Origin: Amborella trichopoda
Taxonomy: Eukaryota > Streptophyta > Magnoliopsida > Amborellales > Amborellaceae
Direction of reading: 5' to 3'
Assembly (NCBI RefSeq): GCF_000471905.2
Contig: NW_006500103.1
Coordinates: 756,100-820,099 of the forward strand
Length of the DNA stretch: 64,000 nucleotides
The first letter of the stretch is position 1. Each line of letters opens with the position of its first letter. Made by a program: the position numbers and the translations under genes. The notes under the pieces were generated by a model. That model saw only the letters and a list, made by a program, of their open reading frames with translations. It searched no databases and had not been told where the DNA came from. Below are positions 24,501 to 36,500 of this stretch, piece by piece.

Positions 24501-27500
24501 TGGTCAATAAGGAAGCAGTGTCATAATTCTGCGCGCCCCTCCCCCCTCCTCTTTCACAATAAAGGGGAATAAATAGTGTTACTATCAACTCCTATGCACC
24601 ACAAGCCATCCCATACTGTCCTTACTAAATCTATTTCAGTCTATAATGACAACTGCATGCCAAGACCTGTGAAGCTGGACACCAGGGATCAATATGTAAC
24701 TCATATTGTAAATAGCCTGATGACCAAACAGCAATATCCCTCAAGGAGCACCACCTATCCATACCTAATTCCACAAATCCTGTGTTGATTGGGAGCCCTA
24801 CCCACTCACATCTACTTCTACTCCTATCCCATAAAGATTTCACCATCACTTGGTTGACAGTACTCCAACTTCATTATTGTAACAATGCTATATACATATT
24901 GCACTTCCACACAAGATCATTCAGAACCAATCTTAGTTTAGGGTTTCAAGATCCCTTATGTTCCATGTAAGAATCCTTTCTACCCATCAGCTGCCACCCC
25001 ACACTCCCTCTCTTCTTCTCCTGCAGTTTCCAACTGTTCATAAAAAATTAATTAGACTTTCTCTTTTATTCTTAAGCCTCTTTCACATTTCCTCCTTGTT
25101 GTCTCCCTTCATACTGCTACCTGGTTCATGCCTTTAAAACATCCATCACTAGTCGTTAAATTTTTCCAGATGCTCGTCCAAAGTTAACCATGACTGTCTC
25201 CGCCTTAAATGTTCATTCAAAAACTCCAAGGCGTTCTTTGCCTCAGATATTTCTATCTGCCGCATCGCTTCTTTTGGCAATGCTCTGTCCTGTCATTAAT
25301 GCTAGAAAGCCTCATATGAAACAGAGCGGATAGGATAAATATACTCGTTTCCTCTTTATCTACCACTTTGGTGGGACTCCCTACCTTGCTAATGTGCAGG
25401 AACCCCAAATGAAACACAGGAGTTCATATCAGATCTTCTAGCTCACGACTCAACAGGCCTCATACTTTGCACTTCCAAAGCACTCCCACTATCATACCAT
25501 AATCTTTATTGCTCCCAGTGAAACCTCATTTTTTTAAGTAGCAAGATATTTCGAGGGAATCATGCCAATATCAAAATGCAATACAACTATAGGATGAACC
25601 GCAATGGCAAGTCAGTAAAATAATATACATAAAATCATGCTGAAGCTCTTTTTGTTGAAACACATAATTTCAATATGTATAATATACACAAAATTACGCT
25701 TATATATATATATATATAGGGAAATGATATCATGTCACCATGCCATCATAATATAATGAAACTACACTTCTAGAAAACCATGTTTGTCGTACTTGTATGA
25801 CCCAAATTTTGGCACACTCTCTTCATCTCAATAATCAATCTCAAAAATAAAAAAATTAATTTGCACCCTATATATAGTCCAAATGAGTCCCCTCCAACAT
25901 GAATCTAGACTGTCCATTTGGTGAATTTCAAGATCTAGGTCTTTATGAGCTCAAAATCAATTTTTTCTTTTTTAACGTTGTCAATCTAATGATAAGAAAG
26001 TTATCTAAGACCTAGATCTAAGTATCTCACCAAAATCAATAGCCTATGTTAATTGGGCTAAAAAACACATTCGAGATTGTGTTCTCAAATTTTTCTTTTT
26101 TTGTGGTTTTGCAATAGAATGAAAAGAATGTATATTTTGAAATTTTGGTCAAACAAACAAAATGGCCCTAACATGATTTTTGAAGATTGTTTCATTATAT
26201 TACTATGCAACCGTTGCATGAAATCACTCCCCATATATTCTCATGAGCCAATTTCTACAGTATTTCACCATCCAAAGTCCATCAAACGATCACGATTGTC
26301 TAATAGTGTTTGAATTTTAATAACTTTTATGCAAATCAAATTAACTTGAAACTTTGTGGGTGTGTGCGCCGTAGTGAGGCACATCTAAATAATATTAAAA
26401 TGAATAATCCAAATAATAAAAATGACCAAATTACCCCTATGACTATTTCAGGGGTATTTTTCATCATTTTATTTTAGAGAATTATGTTTTAACATTTTAT
26501 TTAGGTGCGAGTTGGTTAGATATGCACACGCTTTAAATTTCAAATGAATACGGTTTGTAGAAAAATTATTAAAATTCAAACACCATCAGACAACCGCGAC
26601 CCTATGATGGACTTTGAATGGTGATAAGCCATAAGCAAAATACAGTAGAAATTCGCTCATGAGTGTTTGTAAATGTTTTGCTATCTATATTTATACAAAT
26701 ATGAGATAATCTACAATTCACGACCTTTCAAAACATAAAGTTTAGTGTTAGAATGAGTTGTGAATGGTGTATTTACGAACTATGTGATTTCTTTTTTAAA
26801 ACGATTATTTTTTGTAGTAGCTTGCTCATCAAATAATGGTGTTTATGTAAATATCAATAAAACATAGGGGACACTTTTGTCATCTTTAAAGGGTAAAGTT
26901 AATATTGTTACTTAAAGACAATGGTATTCTACAAATAAAGTTCTAGGACACTAACTTCCAAAACAACATTGTACGTTTATAAAAATTTCAAATTCAACTT
27001 TACTTAATGATTAATGTCAGTTTGGATGTACCCAAAATTGCAATATTTTTGGATTGCAATTCAAAAATCTTTTGAAACTGATTTGAACCGTTTGGACAAC
27101 CTCAAGATTTTGTTAGATTTTTAGATTGAAATAAAAAATACTGCAACGTCAAGGCACAAGTTATCGTAAAAAAAAATTCAAGTCAGACTTGAAGTTTTTT
27201 TAATGAAAGTGCAGTTCTCTCATCCCCGTGCAAACCTCAACTCATGACCCAACAACTCTGTGAAACCTTAGAAACCCCAAATCTACTCTCTCTGAATAAA
27301 CAGAGCATTTTCATTTTCTCTCTCTAAAAAAACCAGAGAAGCTCAAGCCCCATCCATGAGGGCCCTAGGCGGCGTCTTTGTAAAGCCAAGACCCTTTCTC
27401 TCTCTACAAAAGGCGAGCCTTTTCTCTCTACAAAAGGCGAGCCTTCTCTCATACCACACCCATGGGAAGCTCCTTCTCTTCATGAATAAGGAGAAGCTCG

Positions 27501-30500
27501 GGTTGTAAAAAATCAAAGAAGCTCAAGCCCCATCCATGGCAGCCCTAGGCGGCATCTTTGTGAAGCCAAGGCCCTTTCTCTCTCTACAAAGGGCAAGTCT
27601 TTTCTCTCATACCACACCCATGGGAAGTCCCTTCTCTTCATGAATAAGGAGAAGCTCGGGTTGCAAAAAACCAGAGAAGCTCAAACCCCATCCATGACGG
27701 CCCTAGGCGGCGTTTTTGTAAGGCCAAGGCCTTTCTCTCTCTACAAAAGGCGAGTCTTTTCTCTCATACCACACCCATGGGAAACCCCTTTCCCTTTATG
27801 AATAAGGAGAAGCTCAGGTTGCAGGTTTGCTTATTGTATGGAAGCAAATTGTTTACTGCTGTGAGAGATATAGGAAAATCTTTTTGGATTGGCAAGAGAA
27901 TTTTGAAAGGGTAGAATGCGACTTTGCTTTTAGCATGTGAACTTCATCCAAACAATCCAGAATAACAATAAAAAAAAGATGGCAATGTTTATTAATTAAG
28001 GATGAAGAAACTTATGATTTTTTTCAATGTGAAGGTTTTTTATTTGACATTCAAACTGGCCCTAAGTTAGCTATTAAAATAATTTTTTAAACAAGAAGTA
28101 ATATTTCTAACATTATCCTTTGTATTTTGAGGGGTTAATATAGGGATTAACTGCAAGAGACAATTTATATTTCTTACAAGGAGGTCACAATTACTCCTGG
28201 CCGTTACATGTCAAATTGGATGGGTTGGGGTATGTCACGAAGTTCGAACAATATTTTTAAGAACTTTGAGTCAAGTCAATAACATGCTCACAACCACTCA
28301 ATTTGTTGAAGGACAAGAGTGATTGTGACCTCCTTGTGTTAAAAGTAAATGGGAATAGAACATAATTGATTAAGCATCAGTTCATAAGATGCAATCAACT
28401 ATCACATAGAAAAATCAATGGTTGTCAAAACTTATTGTCTTTGGTTTTTTTTTATTTTTGGTTTAATTCTTTGGTTTCAAAAAGTGATAGCCATTCTCAC
28501 AGAGAAAAGATAATTACATGTCACTAGAGGAGGCGCAAACCACAAATATAATGTGTTGTCATTGAGGCTAGCAAGACAGTCCCAATTATTCTAGGTATTT
28601 AAGTTCAAATCAATCATAGTTTATATCTTAATAGAACGGATGAAGTACTGAATGAGAAAAGTGGGAAAATCACTAATAGTAAGGGAAGGTTTTGGGGAGT
28701 AATAAGTTGTTTGCTAGAGGAAAAACTCTATGTTTTGTCTGCAGGGGTGACCAGGAAGAGCACCCGAGATGATCTACATCAAACTACTCACAAAAACAAA
28801 ACACACATACACAATGAGATTAAAACTAACATGCACATTATCATAAATGAATTTAAAATAAACAAAAGAAAATAAATATACCTGCTTCTGGCAATGGTAA
28901 CGTTTCCGAGAGCAATCAGCAGAGCACGAGTTGCAATGGTACTCGACAGCAGGTCCTTCCGGCCTCGCCGAAACATCAGGAATGGAAGAATCAGTAAGCA
29001 TATTGGGAGGTGGAACAGCTGGAGCAGATAACCCTCCTTTTGTAACTACCTTGGGGACAGACCGAGATTGAACCTTTTCAAACTGATACAATTTCTCTAG
29101 TGAAAATGCCATTTTATCGATTTTAGAAGTCTCATTTGAATTGAGCAGAGTCTCATTTGGTGGAAAAGGGTGGAAATTTATTAAGCCCCAATGATCCAAA
29201 AATGCCATTACTTCATGCACAGCATCGAAATCTCCAATAGATTGATCAGATAAGTCTTCCACGGTCAACTGGGTTTGTGGGTCATTGTGAAACTTCTTAA
29301 TGATTGAGTTTCTTACGTGCATGTATAAATCAGGGTTTCTCTTCTCTGACTTGCCATTAAAGAATGAAACTAAGGCCCGCTCCTCCAGTGGGTGGACCTT
29401 CGTCCATGAGAACCAACCTGTGAACAATTATAGTGACACGGAAAAATTGATCTCAACATATAAAATTTTTCCTCTGGAAAATTAACTGTAGATGCTATTA
29501 ATCATAATGAGCTAAACAACAATATAGTCAATGAGTCCTTTCTTTTCATCAAAAGCATAATTTTATCGATATTTAGTATCAACACTACTTGATGAATTAT
29601 CTTGAGGCAATACAATGAATGTACATCAATTAAGTATTGATATTAAAGGGCAATGATGCAATATTAAACTACCTTGAGATTATCTTGGGAAGATATGGGA
29701 ATTGTGTTCAAACTCTTGTAATACAAGAGTTCAATGAACTGAAAGAGATCAAATGATTGTGCAATTCAGCAAGGAATGTTTTTTCAACATTTTTTATCAT
29801 TCAACTGCAGTCAATTCCTATAAAAATGGTATACAAGTGTGCCCATATGTCATTCACAAATGGTATACAAGTGTGTCCTTATGTCATTCACAAGATCGAA
29901 TCACTACACAACGTGCTCTACACAAAGACCTTTACAAAATTGCAACCGATATCGACATTAGTAACCCAAAAAGTTAACTGCTGCTGAAATTAAGGCCTAG
30001 GCAATGACCTCGCTAGAATCATCCTCGATGATATCATGTGGCCACCTGGAACCCATCAGACTAAGTCCATGTAGGAGGGACCAAGCTTCAGGTTCATCCG
30101 GTCACTAGAGTGAATGGGACCAGAGAATATAATAATTGTATGCCCCAGAGGATTTCTCAATGGGCCACTCACAGCATAGGCCCTGGATTTCCATGAGAAC
30201 TACCATGGCATTCAACTTTATTGTACGCTCAAGAGGAGAGATCCATTTGGCCAATTTACTTGTCTTGGCTTGTATAACTGATCAATTTCATTGAACCTTG
30301 TCTTACAGCCCCTTACTGAGTATCCCTAAAACACCTATGAGATCCATGTTATGCAAATTCTCTCTCGTATCCTCAATTCCTCTTCTTTTGTCCTTGGAAA
30401 CTATGTTCTCTTTCCAATACCAGAGGCCACAAAACCATCAACGTTTGATAATCACCATAACAACAAATCTCTCTTTGGCAGCAAGGGGGAGAAAGACCGA

Positions 30501-33500
30501 AGAATGAGTTCTCCTACTGAGACCGAAGCTGCCCAAATAGCCCAAAGAGATTCAAGATATAGGATAGTATATCATATGCAAATGAACGATATAAGACAAA
30601 CAGCTTATCATTTTCTCTGCAGCCTTTGCATATAATACATATATCATGAATAAGCAGGCCTCTTCTAATAAGAGTGGTGAACAGTAGAGCTTTGTTGAGC
30701 ACACTCTACTTGCAGTTGGGTTGGGGGCACCTCTGGGTTAGAATCTCATACATCGAGATGAAGGTGAAGTCCCCTTTACTGTCTGGTTCCCAGATGAGCC
30801 TATCAACAAAGCTTGAAATAGAATCTTTCTGATTCTTCTTGTGGCTTAACTGATTTAACTGCCTTTGTGGTCTTGGTGCATGGCTGGAGCCCAAACTGCT
30901 CGAGAGTAGACACCTTCAACTGTTTCAGCCACCTTTATCTTTGGTCTAGGGGCCAGCAGGTATAGATCAGGACACACCTCTTCAACAATGGCCTCTTCCC
31001 AACTTTATCAATCCAAACCCAAGTCCTCTACATTCATTAACCACCCTCTACATTCATTAACCACCATACTTAAATTGCTTAAAAACTTTGCCTCACAGCT
31101 ACTACCTTCCACATCACAGATAGCTCGTCTTTAGTTTAATTTTCTTTCAACAATCTTCCAGTGTCATCCACCCCATATTTAGAGGCCACCACCGATTTCC
31201 ATGGATGGGATGGTTGGGTGCCAAACCTCTACCAGCAATTAGTTAGAAGGGCAAGATTCATTGGTTTGAGACAGCAGAACCCCAAAACCCCTTTTGTTCT
31301 TAGGCAAAGCCAATGCACCAAAAGGATTCCATGCTTTTCTGAGGACCCACCCCACAAGAAGTTCCGCGTCATTCTCTCCATAATACCTGCCACAAAGGCA
31401 GGGATAGAGAAAAGTGACATAGAGGTATATTTGTAGGTTGGTTACGTCGCTTCAATAAGGGTAATTCCACCTCCCATAAATAAATAAGATCTAGTTTACC
31501 AAGATCTAGCTTCCTTTTCAAACCTATCAATGAATCCTCCCCACAAGAATTTTGTTGGTTTACGTAGGTAAGGGGTAGAACTTAATACTTACATGGCAAC
31601 CTGTCCACACCACACCCCACACATCTAGATAAATGAAGAAGCTTCTGCTAAGAGACTTCAACACCCAATAACTAATTTCCCTACTAATTTTGATGCCCCA
31701 AGAGACCTCAAATCATCTAAGTCACAAACTCTTAATCTGTTTTTTTTTTTCTTAATGTTGATGGAATAATTGTATCGCTAGAACCCAAAAGATTACAATT
31801 TATGATGTAGGCCTGTTAAGTGGACATGCTAAGGAGTTCATATACAAAAAATGGTGCCCAAGAAGGCATATTGTACAAAAATAAAGAACTCAAAATGAAA
31901 CCAAAACAAAAACTGTGGAATCGAGCTCCAAAAAATGTTGTAGGTTCCACCAATACCCTTGCAGCCGCACCCTCCTTTGCAACTAAGTCTGCTCTAGAGA
32001 TTGCCTTCCAACAGGTATGTTGAAAGGAGATGCGAATATGTCTGCAAAGAAAGGAAATATGGTAAAAGATGTACTCTAGGCGCCATGGGCAGGTGGAGGC
32101 ACCTATGGCCCATGCTGCAACATTTCTTCTACGACCAATGAATTCTCACAGTCCCAGTTGTATCTGTTGATACTGTCTAGGGCCTTCTAGGACCATCATT
32201 GCTTCTGTGGCAGTCAAGCGACGTGACCAAGATGACCAGAATACACAAGTAGAGTACTGTTATGGTCTCTGGTCACACATACCTCCACAGCCTGCAAAGC
32301 CAGGGATGCCAAGAGAGCAAAAGTCAAAATTGAGCTTTAGCTTATGTGCCTCCGGGGATCTCTAAAGGGAAGAGCGCGAGACCCTAGCAGGTCTGAATGC
32401 GAGAATATTATGCCAACTGTTTAAGAAATTGGAGGTGGAAAGGCCTCTCAGGGATTTATGCACTGGCCCAACGGATCATCAATGTCTTGATACGGCCTAA
32501 TAGGGCATTGGGGCTGGACTCCCTTCCTTCAAAGATTATGGCCTTCCTCTCTGTCCAAATGTCCATATGGTTAGGGGCGGGAAACCGGTCAGATCCACCC
32601 GACTGGCTCGGGGCCTGAACCAAGACAGTGGACCCGACAAGTTGGGTTTGGATCTACTTGACCTAGACCAAAGGCAGGTTGGGTCTAGATCCGGTCCAAC
32701 TTGAAAACTATCCAGTTGGGTCGGGCTCAACCCAACCCAACCCAACCCAACCCGATCTGGTATCTGTTCGTGTAAGATATAGTACGTATTGTAACATGTA
32801 TAACATTATTTTTATATTTTTGTATTTCTAGACACGAATCCTATCTAACCCGACCCTCGAGGTTCAATTGACTTGTACGCAACCCAGGTCTGGGTCTAAC
32901 CTGAACCTAGGTGGGTTAGATCCAAGTCCAAGTCGACTCAAAACCACCCCGACCCGTTCCCAACCCTACATAAGGTCAGAGTCACTGCCGCCTGCCACAA
33001 AAAGAGGTCAGCAACCGAGTAAGGACGTGAGGAGAATGCTTGGAAAAGTTGCAAGACTATGGGGTGAGAAGTTTTGAAGCATATTTGACCAAATGGTTTC
33101 AACCACATGGCAGTGGTAGAGGAGATGATTGTTGGTTTCTTGTGCTGCTTTGCATATGGCACACCTATTGGGTATATGTAGCCCCCTACGCTACAACTGG
33201 CATACTGTTAGGGCCTTTTGGGGAATAGTAGTCAAGACAAAGGTTTGTATTGTGGTGGGATTGAATTAAGCCAAGCTCTTCTAGCTGTTGAGTACGATGA
33301 GGGGTGGTGGGGGAAGAGGGGTGGTGGGGGAAGAGGGGTGGAGGGGCTGTGTAGGATGCTCGGATGCCGTAGGAAGAGGCAACTGAGAAGAAGCTTGAGT
33401 GGGTTGGTGATCAAATCATAAAATCAAGCCCTTGCCTAGAAAGATAAGTGTTTTGGAGCAAGGCCAATAGAGAACTAAAATCAGCAATCACGTGGTCCCA

Positions 33501-36500
33501 AAGAGATCTTCTAAAAATGGGGCTCTAGACCGTAGTGCTTCCGAAGTGTCATAGGAGTGTTCACTAGTAATTTCCGAGAATATTACTAGGCATAAGAGAG
33601 ACTTTATGGTGAGTTATCTCCAATTCAGATGTCCCGCAAGAATTTGGCCCCTCCCTAGCACTAAACCAGACATCAAGCTGGAATTGATTGAGGCATTAAG
33701 TGACAAACCGCCAAACCCCTAAGGGCCTAATGATAGAGTGGAAAGATGGGAACCAATTGAAGGAATCAATTTGGTATTTTTGCCTGATGACCTACTACAA
33801 GAGGTGGTTGGGTCGAGTGGCAAAACGCCACCACTACTTCCCTAGAAGAGCCAAGTTGCAACGTTTGAGGCTCCAAATGCTGAAGCCCCCTTTGTGTTTA
33901 GGAAGAGTGAGAGTGAGTCCAAGTCACCAAGTGGATATGATGCCAATATTCTGAGCCCGACACACGCAGTCCTTCATAAGTTTCTTTGGGCGATGGGCAC
34001 AGTAGCAAGAAGGCTGAACAAAATCTAGTATAGTAGGACATTTGATAGGGTGTCCTTGATGAGGGTGATACCCGATACGCCCTGCTTTGGATAGGAATCC
34101 ACCCTGCCATGGCTCATGTTTATGGTCAGTCCTCTCTACAATGGGAGCCAACAATTGTTTATTGGGCTTACCAGTGCACAATGGTAGGCCGAGGTATCTA
34201 GAGGGGAGGGTCTTAATGCCACATCTTAACCTGGCTGCTAAGGCCAAGACTGATTGGTGATCTAAAGTGACCCCCATTAATTCAAAGTTCGCTAAGTTAA
34301 CTTTGAATCCAGTGGCGAGTTCAAGGCATTAGAGGTAGAGCCACAAGGTACCATCTACTGTGTGGTGGCACCAATAAAATATAAGGGTGCCGTCAGCATG
34401 TACAGAGGTGTGATATTTGCTGCCCCTCTATCAACTAGCAAAAGACCACAACTGCAAGTGCAAAGAGGAAGGGGGACAAGGGATCCCTTGTCAAACCCTA
34501 GATGATGGAAAGAAGCCATTAGGGGCTCCGTTGATCAACATTGAGAAATAGGGCCATGATATGCAACCATTGTTCCACTGCCTCCCCTAGAATCCAAAGC
34601 CCATTTTGGAAATGACCTCTTCCAGAATTGCCATATCCACATGGTCATAGGCCTTTTCAAAGTCAAGCTTAACCACGACCCCTAGGACTATCGCTATATC
34701 TTTGGAATGAATAAACTAGTGAATGATGAGTGCTCCATCTGAAATATGCCTATCTTTGACGAAACCCCCCTTGGTTGAGAGAGATAACCCAGTCGAGTAC
34801 CTCTTTCAAGCGATATGTAAGAACTTCGGTCGATATTTTCTAGGAATTGGTCATCTGATCTACAGTTGTATTGCAAATAATTAAGGTGTCATCAACATAC
34901 TGTAGATGAGAGACTGCATGACCATTGGAAACTACCTCAAATCTTCATAAAAGACAAGCTCTGTAAACACCTTGTATCATTTGACTAAAAGTTTCAGCCA
35001 AAATAGAAAACAAGGGCGGGACCATTTGTTTCCTTGCTTGAGAATTTTGGATCTAGGGGAGAAGCCCTTCCGAGACCCATCAATTAGGATTGAGAAATTG
35101 GTAGACGATAGGCAACCATGTGTTCTACCTGCGCCCTCTCTAGCTGGGTCCAATTAACCCCAAAGTTTCATCAAGAAATTCTCAATCTACTTTATCTTGC
35201 GCCTTCTAAAAATCCACCTGGCCTCACCATCCCGCACTGGGACTATTCGGCCAGGACGATAGCCCTGGGCAGCCAACTAGTTGCCGGGGTGGGTGCCCAC
35301 TTTTGGTGAATAGTGGGGAAATTGCATTTGGGGGGGATTTGGCCCCCAAAATCCTAAAAAGCCCTATTTTGACCACCCACCCCCCCCCCCCCCCCCTTTC
35401 CAAAAAAAAAGGTTCAAAAAAGAAAATTTTTACTGATTGCAGCCGAATTTGTAGTTTTCAATTTCTTGTGGAATAAAAAGGCATTCCACCGGACACTTTT
35501 TGGGGATTAAACAGGTTGCAAAATATAGCTTTTGGCAACTGAAAGTGACCAATTCAAGCCTACTTCTATTGGTTTTTTGGAAGGTAAGTAAATTCAATTG
35601 TTTATGTTAAGGGTTACATATTTCTTGTGAGTATAGTATTTTCTTTTTTTTTCATTTTCATGTGCTTATTTTTGAAGTTTGGCTAACATCTACGATGGGA
35701 CTTAATGAGTGTTTTTTTTTTTTGGTTTGCTATTTTTTGTGATTATAATATATTTATGGCCATCTTTGGCTATGTTTTGCTATTTGTGGCTATGTTTGAA
35801 AATATTACTCCATGTGTAGCTATATCTATAATTTATAATGCAAAATCATAAAGTTATAATGTATATTTGGCATGTTTCAAAATATTACTCTATGTATGCT
35901 ATTTTTGAAAATATTACTCTCTATGTATTCTATATTTGAAAATATTACTCTATGTACGGCTATGTCAATAATTTATAGTGCCAAATTTATAATATGTATT
36001 TGGAAATTTGAAACCCCTAACCCCTCCCCCTCCCCCTCCCCTCTTCTTTTCTGCGGTGCCTGCCTAGATCACTAGGCGACCACCTAAGCGCCTGTTTCCG
36101 TTTTCTTGAACATTGAACCACCTTGCAAATTATAGGACATTACTTTTATGTCTAGTGACAAGGACACTATCATGATTTGCATGTTTTCTAAAAAGACTAA
36201 CTGAGTGAAGGAGATAGCCTAATCAAGGACATATCTTAGCCTTGATGAAAGCAGCTTAGCCCAGACCTTAAAAACACTTCCTAGCAAAGTCTTCCACACC
36301 TTTTTTGGTACTAGCGCAATAAATGAAGGATTTCTTGCTTTGTTCACCTTATCCAAGTCATAAAACCCTTTGAATATTAGATGTCTCTCATCCTTGACCA
36401 GATGTTTTTTGGAAGGACACCGAGGGCAAGCAGTCAGTCCTTGGGGCACGATCTCTTTTGAGGCTAGACGCTACCTTCCTAATCCCCTCTTCCTCAACTA

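Noticed and set aside
27330-27823. CRISPR-like array
   Set aside because: The repeats are 158-180 bp long without short unique spacers, and the genome is a plant. No CRISPR array is present anywhere in the window.
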